In this document: piece by piece, positions 51,884 through 60,925 of the stretch
How the letters are laid out: each line of letters starts with the position of its first letter
Numbering within the stretch: the first letter of the stretch is position 1
DNA from: Mucilaginibacter sp. PPCGB 2223
GTDB lineage: Bacteria > Bacteroidota > Bacteroidia > Sphingobacteriales > Sphingobacteriaceae
DNA length: 64,000 bases
NCBI RefSeq assembly: GCF_001705515.1
Contig: NZ_MDJS01000005.1
Coordinates: forward strand, 186,001-250,000
Direction of reading: 5' to 3'
Notes under the pieces: model-generated
The model's database searches: none
What the model saw: the letters and a program-made list of their open reading frames with translations, nothing else
What the model was told of the DNA's origin: nothing
Position numbers and translations under genes: made by a program

Positions 51884-52834
51884 TTAAAAGGTAACACTAA
51901 CCCCGCCTGTAAATAAAAAGTAAAGCCCGTTCGTGCTGGTGTTGCTGGTATAGTCAACCTGGTTAAACGGCTTAATGAAATAGGGCGTTAAAGTTAGTTG
52001 TACTTTATCTATAGTATACGTTATGGGCATAGTGGCACTGGCGGCTAAAACGGTGTATTGTTTAACCTGTTGCTGTTTTTGCTGCGTATCGGTTTCGTTA
52101 ATAATGGTTTGCGATGGCGGCGTGCCCGGAGTTCCCGTTCCGGGTATGCCCAGTATGGGTGCCGAACCCGGCGAGCCCGGATTTTCTATTGCCCGCTGCA
52201 CCTGCGATGTGGTATAGTACGTTTCGTAGAACGATTGGGTACCGGTATAAAGCGTAGCTGCGGGAGCTATTTTCAGGCCGCCGGTTTTTTTAGCGCCTGT
52301 TTTCATGATGCCGATCTCTTTGCTCAGTTCAACATTATTAACTATATCGTTGCTGTTTTGCTTGGCGAAACGGTAACTGCCACCAACGGTGATTTTTACG
52401 ATGTTAGCCGGGTTATAGTTTAACTGCCCGTCGATAGTGGCATTAAATGATGACAGGATGATGGGGCTGCTGTTGGTAATAAAGTACTTGGTTGCCGATA
52501 ATGCACCGCCAAACTCCTTTTTTTGGTCGAACGAAAATACATAACCCGGTGTCACACTCAGGCCTTCGGCGCCCGATTTGCTGCCGTTTAGGTCAAAGTA
52601 ACCAGCCGCACTCACAAATAAACCTTGTTTTGATACGACGGTGAACATCGGTAATAAAATAGGCACGCTCGAATTATCGCGGCGGCCGGCATAAGTAAGG
52701 TTTGAAATATATTGAAGGCCCGCGTTAAAAAACAGGCTTTTAGTATGCGTACTGTCGGCTGTAGTGGTTTGAGCCTCTGCGTTCAACCCAATTGCGGCGG
52801 CAATAAGGATAACGATTATTTGAAGCGTTTTCAT
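51884..52834 (-). CDS. Outer-membrane beta-barrel protein
   Basis: A 316-residue protein with a signal peptide (MKTLQIIVILIAAAIGLNAEAQ), alternating amphipathic strands and a C-terminal Phe after FLFTGGVSVT, the usual beta-barrel sorting end. A Gly/Pro/Ser-rich insert near residues 220-245 (GIPGTGTPGTPPSQ) is likely an exposed loop. It belongs to no family I can name. It lies downstream of an alanine-rich secreted protein gene on the same strand, with a terminator hairpin between. Confidence 0.8.
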   Translation of the reverse strand: MKTLQIIVILIAAAIGLNAEAQTTTADSTHTKSLFFNAGLQYISNLTYAGRRDNSSVPILLPMFTVVSKQGLFVSAAGYFDLNGSKSGAEGLSVTPGYVFSFDQKKEFGGALSATKYFITNSSPIILSSFNATIDGQLNYNPANIVKITVGGSYRFAKQNSNDIVNNVELSKEIGIMKTGAKKTGGLKIAPAATLYTGTQSFYETYYTTSQVQRAIENPGSPGSAPILGIPGTGTPGTPPSQTIINETDTQQKQQQVKQYTVLAASATMPITYTIDKVQLTLTPYFIKPFNQVDYTSNTSTNGLYFLFTGGVSVTF

Positions 52835-52860
52835 TGCGATTGATCTGGTGTGGTTGTAAA

Positions 52861-52888
52861 ATCAAAAAGGCCCGCAGGCCTTTTTGAT
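52861..52888 (-). terminator. Terminator after the alanine-rich gene
   Basis: ATCAAAAAGGCC and GGCCTTTTTGAT form a 12-base perfect stem around CGCA, with T-rich sides in both directions. It lies 23 bases past the alanine-rich gene stop. Confidence 0.88.
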
Positions 52889-52910
52889 CGTGCTGAATAA
52901 CAATTAATGA

Positions 52911-53768
52911 TTATTTATTCTTTGTAGCGGTCAGGTTAGCGTTATCGCTTGATGAACCGCTGATCGAAGCCTGTTTTTTACCGGCTTTGATGCTGGTATT
53001 CGAGGCGGTGGTATTGCTGCCACTCGCACTTAATTTTTTCGATGAAGCACTGATGCTGCCCGAACCACTGCTGCTGGTATTGCTGCTAACGGCTACCTTT
53101 TTACTTGCATTAGCGGTATGGGTCTTGGCGGCTGCTACAGAAGCGTCGGCTTTGCTGATGCCTGCATCTTTTTTAGCCGAAGCGTTGGCAAGGGCATTGG
53201 CCGAAGCGCTTTTGCTTGCTGCAACACCATGGTGTACCCTGGCGTTAGCATTGGCTTTGGCTGCAGCCGTTGTATTGGCGGCAGCGTTTACACCGGCTTT
53301 TGAGGTGCTAACAGCGGCATCTTTTTTTGCATCGGCACTTGCAGCAATACCGGCCGAAGTACTTTTAGCAGCCGAGATGGTTTTATCGGCGCTTGCATCG
53401 GCTTTAGCGTTCTCACTTTCGCTGATGCCCGATTTTGATGCCGAAGCAGCAGTGTTGCTGGTTGCATCAACATTAGCTTTTGAAGTATTTACGGCAGTAT
53501 TCGAGGCTGCACTGGCCGATGCCTGTGTTGCAGCAGCTTTGCTGGCAGCGGCCTGTGCGGCAGCCTGCGATTGCATAGCGGCTTGTTTGCTGGCATCGGT
53601 AGCCTGGGTTACTATTTTTTGAGTAGTGGCAGCTGGGTTAACAGCAGGGATAGCGGCTTGGGTTGCTATTTTAGTTGCGGTGCTTGCACCAACATTAATT
53701 TGAGCGTGACTTGCTTTAGCGGCAAAAAGAGCCGCAGCAAAAAGCAATGGGCTAAATAACTTTTTCAT
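52911..53768 (-). CDS. Alanine/serine-rich low-complexity secreted protein
   Basis: A 285-residue protein with a clear signal peptide (MKKLFSPLLFAAALFAAKASHAQ). The mature chain is almost entirely Ala, Ser, Thr, Lys, Asn, Asp and Val with irregular short repeats such as AKKDA and ASKSA; aromatic residues and cysteine are essentially absent after the signal. It could be an extended helical or disordered periplasmic/surface protein. No named family is evident. The repeats are irregular, so this is not a CRISPR or a satellite. Confidence 0.8.
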   Translation of the reverse strand: MKKLFSPLLFAAALFAAKASHAQINVGASTATKIATQAAIPAVNPAATTQKIVTQATDASKQAAMQSQAAAQAAASKAAATQASASAASNTAVNTSKANVDATSNTAASASKSGISESENAKADASADKTISAAKSTSAGIAASADAKKDAAVSTSKAGVNAAANTTAAAKANANARVHHGVAASKSASANALANASAKKDAGISKADASVAAAKTHTANASKKVAVSSNTSSSGSGSISASSKKLSASGSNTTASNTSIKAGKKQASISGSSSDNANLTATKNK

Positions 53769-53937
53769 GATTTCTGGATATTAGTTAATACTACCAGAGC
53801 ATGAGCGATAATCCTACCAGTTTAATAGGGTATGGCCCCACCAATCATAAAAATCGCCCTCAAATTTATTTAATTAATTGATTTTCAATTAATTGAAAGC
53901 AAGCGACATTCGTAACCCTATTGATCTCCATAAAAAA

Positions 53938-53985
53938 CGACTGAATACTTTTCTATACACACAGGGCATAGTTAGTGTTCAGTCG
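53938..53985 (-). terminator. Terminator of ffh
   Basis: Arms CGACTGAATAC and GTGTTCAGTCG (10 of 11 paired, one G-U) enclose a 26-base loop. On the minus strand a run of six Ts follows. It lies about 36 bases past the ffh stop. Confidence 0.7.
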
Positions 53986-54020
53986 CGAATACGGTTCGAT
54001 GCTGTAAAACAGCGTTTTTA

Positions 54021-55349
54021 TTACATTTTAGGCATGCGTTTCATCATGCTGGCCATGGCCGCAGGGTTGCTCATCTGTTTCATCACTTTCCGCATGTCCT
54101 CAAATTGCTTGATCAAACGGTTAACTTCGGTAATGTTGGTACCCGAGCCTTTAGCGATGCGATTACGGCGGCTTTGGTTAATGCTGTCGGGGTTTTCTTT
54201 TTCGAACGGTGTCATCGATTGGATGATGGCTTCGATGGCCTTAAAGGCGTTATCATCAACTTCAATATCCTTCATCGCTTTGCCTACGCCCGGTATCATA
54301 CCCATCAGATCCTTCATGTTACCCATCTTTTTGATCTGCTGTATCTGTCCGTAAAAATCGTTAAAATCAAATTTGTTCTTACGAATCTTCTTTTGGAGCT
54401 CGGCAGCCTGCTTTTCGTCAAACTGCTGCTGCGCGCGTTCAACCAGCGATACCACATCGCCCATGCCCAAAATACGCGAAGCCATCCTGTCGGGGTGGAA
54501 AACATCCAGCGCCTCCATCTTTTCGCCGGTGCCGATGAACTTGATCGGCTTGTTCACTACCGATTTGATCGACAGCGCCGCCCCGCCCCGGGTGTCACCA
54601 TCCAGTTTAGTTAATACCACACCGGTAAAATCGAGCCTGTCGTTAAACACTTTGGCGGTGTTTACGGCATCCTGGCCGGTCATGGCATCAACTACAAATA
54701 GTATCTCGTGCGGGTTAACGGCAGCTTTCACCTGCTCAATCTCCACCATCATCGCTTCATCTATCGATAAACGGCCGGCGGTATCCACAATCACTACATT
54801 ATTACCGTTTTGCTTCGCGCGTGCAACACCCTCCCGGGCAATGGCTATCGGGTCTTTCGATTCGCGGTTGGCATAAACTTCAATACCGATCTGCCCCCCT
54901 AAAACCTCCAACTGGTCAATGGCTGCCGGGCGATAAACGTCGCCTGCTACTAAAAGCGGCTTTTTATTTTTTTGTGTCTTTAAAAAGTTGGCCAGCTTAC
55001 CGGTAAAAGTGGTTTTACCTGCACCGTTCAACCCTGCAATTAAAATTACAGTCGGCGTAGCCGGAAAGTTCAGTTCGGCCGTCGAACCACCCATCAGCTC
55101 GGTCAGTTCGTCGTTCATGATCTTCGTGAGCAATTGCCCCGGCGATATCGAGGTCAATACATTCTGGCCGATGGCCTTTTGCTTTACGTCGTCGGTAAAC
55201 GCTTTGGCGGTTTTATAGTTAACGTCGGCGTCGAGCAGAGCCTTACGGATCTCCTTCATGGTCTCGGCCACGTTTATTTCTGTAATGGTACCCTGTCCTT
55301 TCAGGACTTTGAACGCCCTGTCTAACTTATCCGAAAGATTTTCAAACAT
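54021..55349 (-). CDS. ffh: Signal recognition particle protein
   Basis: The 442-residue Ffh GTPase targets ribosomes making membrane proteins to FtsY. The N domain is followed by the G domain with LNGAGKTTFTGKLA (P-loop), DTAGRLSIDEAM and TKLDGDTRGGA. The C-terminal methionine-rich M domain holds the SRP-RNA-binding segment SRRNRIAKGSGTNITEV. A good promoter element precedes it. The 4.5S RNA gene was not found in the window. Confidence 0.97.
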   Translation of the reverse strand: MFENLSDKLDRAFKVLKGQGTITEINVAETMKEIRKALLDADVNYKTAKAFTDDVKQKAIGQNVLTSISPGQLLTKIMNDELTELMGGSTAELNFPATPTVILIAGLNGAGKTTFTGKLANFLKTQKNKKPLLVAGDVYRPAAIDQLEVLGGQIGIEVYANRESKDPIAIAREGVARAKQNGNNVVIVDTAGRLSIDEAMMVEIEQVKAAVNPHEILFVVDAMTGQDAVNTAKVFNDRLDFTGVVLTKLDGDTRGGAALSIKSVVNKPIKFIGTGEKMEALDVFHPDRMASRILGMGDVVSLVERAQQQFDEKQAAELQKKIRKNKFDFNDFYGQIQQIKKMGNMKDLMGMIPGVGKAMKDIEVDDNAFKAIEAIIQSMTPFEKENPDSINQSRRNRIAKGSGTNITEVNRLIKQFEDMRKVMKQMSNPAAMASMMKRMPKM

Positions 55350-55386
55350 CTTTTAATCCTTTTGTAGATCGTAAAATTTAAGCCCA

Positions 55387-55394
55387 CAAAGGTA
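55387..55394 (-). promoter_or_regulatory. Bacteroidetes -7 element of ffh
   Basis: The minus strand reads TACCTTTG, a TAnnTTTG match, 38 bases upstream of the ffh ATG. Confidence 0.5.
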
Positions 55395-55553
55395 TTAAAA
55401 GTGTCGAAAAAACGCGCCCCCAATTTGTTTATTCACCATTACATTTTTTTCACCATAAGCATGTTACATTTTTAGTGCAAACTAATTTGGCTGCTAATCT
55501 GTTGGTGTATTTCGAAACCGGCAGCAGGCATAGCTATCCGGAGCGAATCAAAA

Positions 55554-56330
55554 ATGAAAAAGCTGATCGTATTCGACCTCGACGGTACCCTGGCTCAAAG
55601 CAAGGCGCCACTCGACAAAGAGATGGCCAGGCTGTTTGGCGGCCTGCTCAATTTGGCACGGGTTGCGATCATATCGGGCGGGGCCTGGCCCCAGTTTAAA
55701 AAGCAGGTCATATCCAAACTCCCTAAAAGCAGCAGGCTGGAACAATTATCCATACTCCCCACCTGCGGCACCAAATTTTATGAGTACGGCAAAGGCAAAT
55801 GGAAAAAGCTCTATAGTGAAGATTTTACCGGTGCGCAAAAAAAAAAGATCATTAAATCGCTGAATAAAGCTGTCGAAAAATCGGGATTTAGAGCCGATAA
55901 AATATGGGGCGAGCAGATCGAGGACCGCGGCAGCCAGATCACTTTTTCGGCGTTGGGCCAGAAGGCGCCTCTCGAACCCAAGAAGGCCTGGGACCCTAAG
56001 TTCGCCAAACGTAAAAAGATCAAGACCCTGCTGAATAAACTGATACCCGAATTCCAGGTAACGCTGGGTGGCGCCACATCGATAGACGTAACCAGGCACG
56101 GCATCGATAAAGCATATGGCATGCATAAACTACAGGATATTTTGGAGATAGGCATAAATGAGATGCTTTTTGTTGGCGATGCCTTGTTTAAGGGTGGCAA
56201 CGATTACCCGGCAAGCACTACCGGCGCCGATTGTATACAGGTGCGCGACCCTGATGATACCAAAACACTGATCAAAACACTCATAGTTTGTTTGACCAAC
56301 ACCGAAAAACACAGCATACAAGGAAATTAA
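55554..56330 (+). CDS. HAD-IIB family hydrolase, phosphomannomutase-like
   Basis: A 258-residue HAD phosphatase with motif I FDLDGTLAQSK at residue 6, the C2-type cap in the middle and motif IV LFVGDALFKGGNDYPA near the C-terminus. This layout fits the IIB subfamily that includes eukaryotic-type phosphomannomutase and sugar phosphatases. It is followed by a GH130 gene 5 bases later, so a shared role in mannose or mannosyl-phosphate metabolism is likely. The precise substrate is unknown. Confidence 0.9.
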   Translation: MKKLIVFDLDGTLAQSKAPLDKEMARLFGGLLNLARVAIISGGAWPQFKKQVISKLPKSSRLEQLSILPTCGTKFYEYGKGKWKKLYSEDFTGAQKKKIIKSLNKAVEKSGFRADKIWGEQIEDRGSQITFSALGQKAPLEPKKAWDPKFAKRKKIKTLLNKLIPEFQVTLGGATSIDVTRHGIDKAYGMHKLQDILEIGINEMLFVGDALFKGGNDYPASTTGADCIQVRDPDDTKTLIKTLIVCLTNTEKHSIQGN

Positions 56331-56335
56331 GACAC

Positions 56336-57418
56336 ATGAACGATTTTAAAATGCAACGCCTCGGCACAATAATGAAGCCTGATGCAAATAACCCGATGGA
56401 AGCCGGCGGGGTACTCAACCCGGCTGTTGTAAGAGGTAAAGATGGCCATCTGTATCTTTTCCCACGGATGGCTACTAAAGATAATTACTCGCGCATCGGC
56501 GTATGCCGTGTAAAGTTTAACCATGCCGGCGACCCGGTTGATGTTGAACGTTTGGGTATTGCGATTGAACCCGAAGCCGATTATGAAAGACGCCCCGATG
56601 GCGGTGGCGGCTGCGAAGACCCGCGGATAACTTATGTTGAGCCGCTTGACCATTATATCATGACCTATACGGCCTTCGGCCCTGATGGACCAAGGATAGC
56701 GCTGGCCCAATCTGAAAACCTGACCCGTTGGGAACGCCTGGGCCTGGCTACCTATTCGCCTTACGAGCATATTGACTTTGATGGGGTAAATGATAAAGAC
56801 GCCTGCCTGTTCCCCTGCGCAGTGCCCAGCCCCCACGGGCACCGGGCACTGGGTATGCTGCACCGGCCGCTTTTCCCCGGCACAAGTCCCGAAGAAAAGG
56901 TTAAAAACCCCTGGGACGAAGAGGTGCATAAACACCACGAAAGTATCTGGTTAAGCTACTGCCATGTGCATCCGGAAAAGAACAATAAATGGAACCCCGG
57001 TGAGTTCACTTCGCACCGCCCGCTGGCTATACCGATTTCGGAATGGGAGGCCTTGAAAATAGGCGCCGGTACACCGCCGGTGCTAACCAAATTTGGCTGG
57101 ATGTTTCTGTATCATGGCGTCCACGAAAGCAAAAGATCCGACATGGGCAAAAAAGCATTGTGTTACTCCGCCGGCTTGATGATCCTTTCAGAAAACGACC
57201 CTTACGACGTGATCTTCAGGACGATCGAACCAATATTGAAGCCTGATCTTCCGGATGAGCGGGTAGGCGTCATTGCCGATGTCGTTTTCCCGACAGGCAT
57301 AGATCAGCGCACCGATATCGGCCAGCCCGGCAGGTTTGATATTTATTATGGCATGGCCGATGACATGATTGGCGTAGCAAGGTTGGATCTGCCCGAAAAT
57401 CTGCCGTTTATTGATTGA
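56336..57418 (+). CDS. Glycoside hydrolase family 130 protein (mannosyl phosphorylase-like)
   Basis: A 360-residue five-bladed beta-propeller enzyme of GH130 from ATG 56336. The family signature lies in GGGCEDPRITYVE, and further blades contain MTYTAFGPDGPRIALAQSE, KDACLFPCAV and MFLYHGVHES. GH130 enzymes phosphorolyse or hydrolyse beta-mannosides, releasing mannose 1-phosphate. No signal peptide is seen, consistent with cytoplasmic phosphorolysis. The HAD gene 5 bases upstream probably acts with it. Which subgroup is undetermined. Confidence 0.92.
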   Translation: MNDFKMQRLGTIMKPDANNPMEAGGVLNPAVVRGKDGHLYLFPRMATKDNYSRIGVCRVKFNHAGDPVDVERLGIAIEPEADYERRPDGGGGCEDPRITYVEPLDHYIMTYTAFGPDGPRIALAQSENLTRWERLGLATYSPYEHIDFDGVNDKDACLFPCAVPSPHGHRALGMLHRPLFPGTSPEEKVKNPWDEEVHKHHESIWLSYCHVHPEKNNKWNPGEFTSHRPLAIPISEWEALKIGAGTPPVLTKFGWMFLYHGVHESKRSDMGKKALCYSAGLMILSENDPYDVIFRTIEPILKPDLPDERVGVIADVVFPTGIDQRTDIGQPGRFDIYYGMADDMIGVARLDLPENLPFID

Positions 57419-57431
57419 TCAGATTAGTAAA

Positions 57432-57463
57432 AAAGAGCCCCGGCTTATACCGGGGCCCTCTTT
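57432..57463. terminator. Bidirectional terminator between GH130 and S10 peptidase genes
   Basis: AAAGAG-CCCCGG pairs with CCGGGG-CCCTCTTT, with a two-base bulge, and is flanked by A and T tracts on both sides. It lies between two convergent stops. Confidence 0.85.
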
Positions 57464-57464
57464 C

Positions 57465-58982
57465 TTAATATTTGGCAGGTTGCCCTGGTTTCGGTGTCGA
57501 TTCGCGGATGAAGGTCCGCAGGTTTTCGGTAGCTGTAGCCAGGTCGCCTTTGCGCAGGTACAGCATGTGCCCGCTTTTATAGCCTTCCCATTTCAGGCGG
57601 TCTTTTAACCGGCCGCTCGGGTCGAGCTGCCAAAGGCTGTATTTGGCGTTAAAGTAATCGCAGGCGCCATCAAAATAACCCGACTGGATGAGTAAATGCA
57701 GGTAGGGGTTTTGCGCCATCGCCTGCCGGAGGTTTTCGCCGGTGCGGTTGCCGTTGTTGTTCCAGGGCCAAACCTGGCCGAACATATTATATTTAATATC
57801 AGTTTTGTAATTCAGTTCGCCGCGCAGGTAGATGTTGATGGCCGGTGTAAAGGCTTGCAGCCAGGCTGTCAGTTCGGCATTGTAATCAACCCCGTCGCCG
57901 CCGTCTTTTTTGTCGATACCTTTGTAGCGCGAATCGAGGCGGCCTATGGTATAGCCCTTATCGCGCAACAACTCTTTCCAGAATTGGCTGGCCGAAACAT
58001 CAAGGTTGTTTTGCAGGATAAATTTTTCGGACAGGCCGCTGTAGCGCGACATTTTTGCCGCTATCGCTTTACGTGATGCCTCATCGATAAAACCACCTTT
58101 TGACAGCGCGGGTATCAGTTCGTTGATGGTAAAGTTTTCAACCTCTGGCAAAATAGCCGTAACATCTTTAGCCTGCAGATCGGGGGCAAGCATACCATGA
58201 TACCAGGCCGTAGCAGAAAAATAGGGCAGGCTTAGCGCCGCATCAACAGGGCCGTTGCGGTTAATCCCCAGATCGGTGGGCGATACCAGTACAACACCGT
58301 TCAGGTACATCCACTGGCTGTTTTGCAGTTCGAGCGCCAGGCCCGATACGCGCGTGGTGCCGTAGCTTTCGCCGATGAGGAATTTTGGTGATGCCCAGCG
58401 GCCCTTACGGGTAACAAAGGTATTGATCCACTCGGCCAGGTATTTGATATCCTCGTTAACACCAAAAAATTTTGATGTGGGTACATCCTTGTTCACCGGG
58501 CGCGAGTAGCCGGTATTTACCGGGTCGACATAAACAATATCGGCAACATCCAATATAGAATTAGGGTTTTCGCGGATACCGTAAGGCTGAACCGGGTACC
58601 CTTCTTCATCGATGTTCAACAGCCTGGGGCCGGTATAACCAATTTCCATCCAAACCGAAGGCGTGCCCGGGCCGCCGTTAAACGATATTACCAGCGGCCG
58701 GTTGGTACGATCGGTAACATCATCGCGCTCGTAGTAGGTGTAAAAAACGCCGGCGATAGGGCGGCCGTCCTCATCCCAAACAGGTATACTGCCTGCGGTA
58801 GCGGTATAAGGCACAACCTGACCTTTTATAGTAACGGTGTGTTTGGTCGTCGTTGCCGAATCGACTTTTAAGATGCGGCTTTTTGAGACAGGCTGGTCGT
58901 TTTTTGCAGGGGCGCTTTGTTGTGCATTGGCTGTAAAAGCTATGCCAAAAAACATCGCCAGCGGAAGCAGGTATTGTTTCAT
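57465..58982 (-). CDS. S10 family serine carboxypeptidase-like protein
   Basis: A 505-residue secreted peptidase from ATG 58982, which starts a clean signal peptide (MKQYLLPLAMFFGIAFTANA). S10 features are NGGPGTPSVWMEIGYTGP (oxyanion), catalytic Ser about residue 206 in GESYGTTRVSGL, Asp in SGYFDGACDYF and His in YKSGHMLYL. It removes C-terminal residues from peptides in the periplasm or outside. The gene stands alone. Confidence 0.93.
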   Translation of the reverse strand: MKQYLLPLAMFFGIAFTANAQQSAPAKNDQPVSKSRILKVDSATTTKHTVTIKGQVVPYTATAGSIPVWDEDGRPIAGVFYTYYERDDVTDRTNRPLVISFNGGPGTPSVWMEIGYTGPRLLNIDEEGYPVQPYGIRENPNSILDVADIVYVDPVNTGYSRPVNKDVPTSKFFGVNEDIKYLAEWINTFVTRKGRWASPKFLIGESYGTTRVSGLALELQNSQWMYLNGVVLVSPTDLGINRNGPVDAALSLPYFSATAWYHGMLAPDLQAKDVTAILPEVENFTINELIPALSKGGFIDEASRKAIAAKMSRYSGLSEKFILQNNLDVSASQFWKELLRDKGYTIGRLDSRYKGIDKKDGGDGVDYNAELTAWLQAFTPAINIYLRGELNYKTDIKYNMFGQVWPWNNNGNRTGENLRQAMAQNPYLHLLIQSGYFDGACDYFNAKYSLWQLDPSGRLKDRLKWEGYKSGHMLYLRKGDLATATENLRTFIRESTPKPGQPAKY

Positions 58983-59242
58983 GATGTCAGTTTGGTTAAA
59001 GCATAAATATACGAACAAAAGCATACGGTCAAAGAGTTACCCTCTGTGATTCGGTAACGGGTAAGACTAATATGAAGACAGGCTTATGGTTCGGGGCTTT
59101 GAACAAATGTTACCCGGCTTGCCACAGCACTGTTAGTCTGTTTTGTACAAAAAAAAGTCGGCTTGTTACAATCTGTTGACCAATGGCTATGATTAGTTTT
59201 GATCAACCATTATGCACCATCTGATCAAACTATACATCCGGC

Positions 59243-60919
59243 ATGAAAAAAGTCGCCATCATCTCTTTTAATATCTTTCTGCTTGCTGCCCTGTCCGCAG
59301 AAGCGCAGACAAAAAGCGATACAACTGAACGCACAAAAGCCCGCCATGATGCTCCGGTAACTAAAATATTGAATAAAACTATCGGCGAGGCCGGTAATGA
59401 TACCGGCTTTGACATGGCGCCCGAAACAACCCTCCGGAATGTAGAAGCATCTGTAAAGCAAATCACCACTAAAATGCCGAAAGGGCCATACAAAGCAACC
59501 TGGGAATCGCTGAAAGAAAATTATAAGGTCCCGGCCTGGTATGCGGGCGCCAAGTTTGGCCTGTGTATGCATTGGGGCTTATACTCGGTGCCCGCTTACC
59601 ATAACGAGTGGTACGAAAAACACATGTATACCGAGGGTGGCGTAGGCCAATGGCATACCGAGCATTTTGGCCCGCAGGATAAATTCGGATATAAAGATTT
59701 TATCCCCATGTTCACGCAGGAAAAATTCGACCCGCAGGCCTGGGCCCAACTCTTCAAAAAATCTGGCGCCCGGTTTGTAGCGCCAACCTGCCAGCACCAC
59801 GATGGTTTTGCCTTGTGGGATAGTAAAGTTACGCCCTACAATGCCAAACAAATGGGCCCAAAGCGCGACCTGATAGGCGAGCTTTGTGCCGCCGTGCGCA
59901 AACAAGGGTTAAAGTTCGGGTTTACCAATCATCAGATCGAAAACTTCCAGTTCATCAATCCGCCCGCAGCAATGCTCGAAAAGATGAAAACAGAACGGGC
60001 TGACCTGTACGACCCGGAATGGCAACCTTTTTACAACGTTGCCGACCGCAGCGACGAAGCCTGCCAAAAGTTTTTACTGGGCTGGTTTAACCGCAATGTT
60101 GAACTGATAGACAAGTACCGGCCCGATGTGCTGTGGTTTGATAATGGTATCGATCAACGGTTTTTAGACCCTTTGAAGCTGCAGGTTGCCGCCTATTATT
60201 ACAATAGCGCAAAACAATGGGGCAAGGAAGTTACCCTGAACACCAAAAAAGCCGCTTTTGCACCGTCGGGCACAAACATAGCAACCATTGGGTCGATATT
60301 AGATTTTGAGGGGCACGTGCCTGCAGGCATTCGCACCGGCACCTGGGATGTAGATAGCCAGATAGGCAGCACCTGGGGTTATACCGAAGGCATGCGCGTA
60401 GCCAGCGCGGCGGCAATTGTAAACCGCCTGATCGATATTGTGAGCAAGAACGGCACGCTGATGCTTAACCTGTCGCCAAAAGCTGATGGCACCATCCCGC
60501 AGGAGCAGCAGGAAACCTTATTGGGGATAGGCAAATGGCTGGCGGTAAACGGCGAGGCTATTTACGATACTCATAACTGGATCAAATTTGCCGAAGGCAG
60601 AAAAGATGCGCTTAACGTCCATTTTACAGTTAAAGGCGATGCGCTTTTCGCCATCATTTCGGGTAAATGGCCTGGTGCGACAGCAACCATAACATCCCTG
60701 GCCGGGGGGCAGGCGCCCGCTGGTAAAATAAATGCGGTTAGTATGCTCGGCGCAAAAGGCAGCCTGGCCTTTACACAGGACGCCAATGGCCTGCACGTAA
60801 CCTTACCTGCCGATGCGCCCTGCGATATCGCTTATACACTAAAAATTACCGGCCTTAAAATGAACCCGGCAACGGTAACCGCATCCGGCAACCCGATAAT
60901 GGAAGCCGAAACAAAATAA
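59243..60919 (+). CDS. Alpha-L-fucosidase (GH29)
   Basis: A 558-residue glycosidase with a signal peptide (MKKVAIISFNIFLLAALSAEA). The GH29 catalytic barrel has KFGLCMHWGLYSVPAYHNEW, CQHHDGFALWDSK and the nucleophile Asp300 in VLWFDNGID. The C-terminal 100 residues form a beta domain. It removes alpha-L-fucose from glycans in the periplasm. With GDP-fucose synthase elsewhere in the window, it shows that fucose both enters and leaves the cell's glycan economy, but no fucose catabolic genes are near. Confidence 0.95.
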   Translation: MKKVAIISFNIFLLAALSAEAQTKSDTTERTKARHDAPVTKILNKTIGEAGNDTGFDMAPETTLRNVEASVKQITTKMPKGPYKATWESLKENYKVPAWYAGAKFGLCMHWGLYSVPAYHNEWYEKHMYTEGGVGQWHTEHFGPQDKFGYKDFIPMFTQEKFDPQAWAQLFKKSGARFVAPTCQHHDGFALWDSKVTPYNAKQMGPKRDLIGELCAAVRKQGLKFGFTNHQIENFQFINPPAAMLEKMKTERADLYDPEWQPFYNVADRSDEACQKFLLGWFNRNVELIDKYRPDVLWFDNGIDQRFLDPLKLQVAAYYYNSAKQWGKEVTLNTKKAAFAPSGTNIATIGSILDFEGHVPAGIRTGTWDVDSQIGSTWGYTEGMRVASAAAIVNRLIDIVSKNGTLMLNLSPKADGTIPQEQQETLLGIGKWLAVNGEAIYDTHNWIKFAEGRKDALNVHFTVKGDALFAIISGKWPGATATITSLAGGQAPAGKINAVSMLGAKGSLAFTQDANGLHVTLPADAPCDIAYTLKITGLKMNPATVTASGNPIMEAETK

Positions 60920-60925
60920 CGAATT

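Noticed and set aside
52987..53622. 211-codon plus-strand frame of Leu/Ala-rich composition
   Set aside because: It is the mirror of the alanine-rich gene, which has a real signal peptide and a terminator on its own strand.
52911..53768. Repetitive DNA that could suggest a CRISPR or satellite array
   Set aside because: The repeats are irregular in length and spacing and follow the codons of an Ala/Ser/Lys-rich protein.
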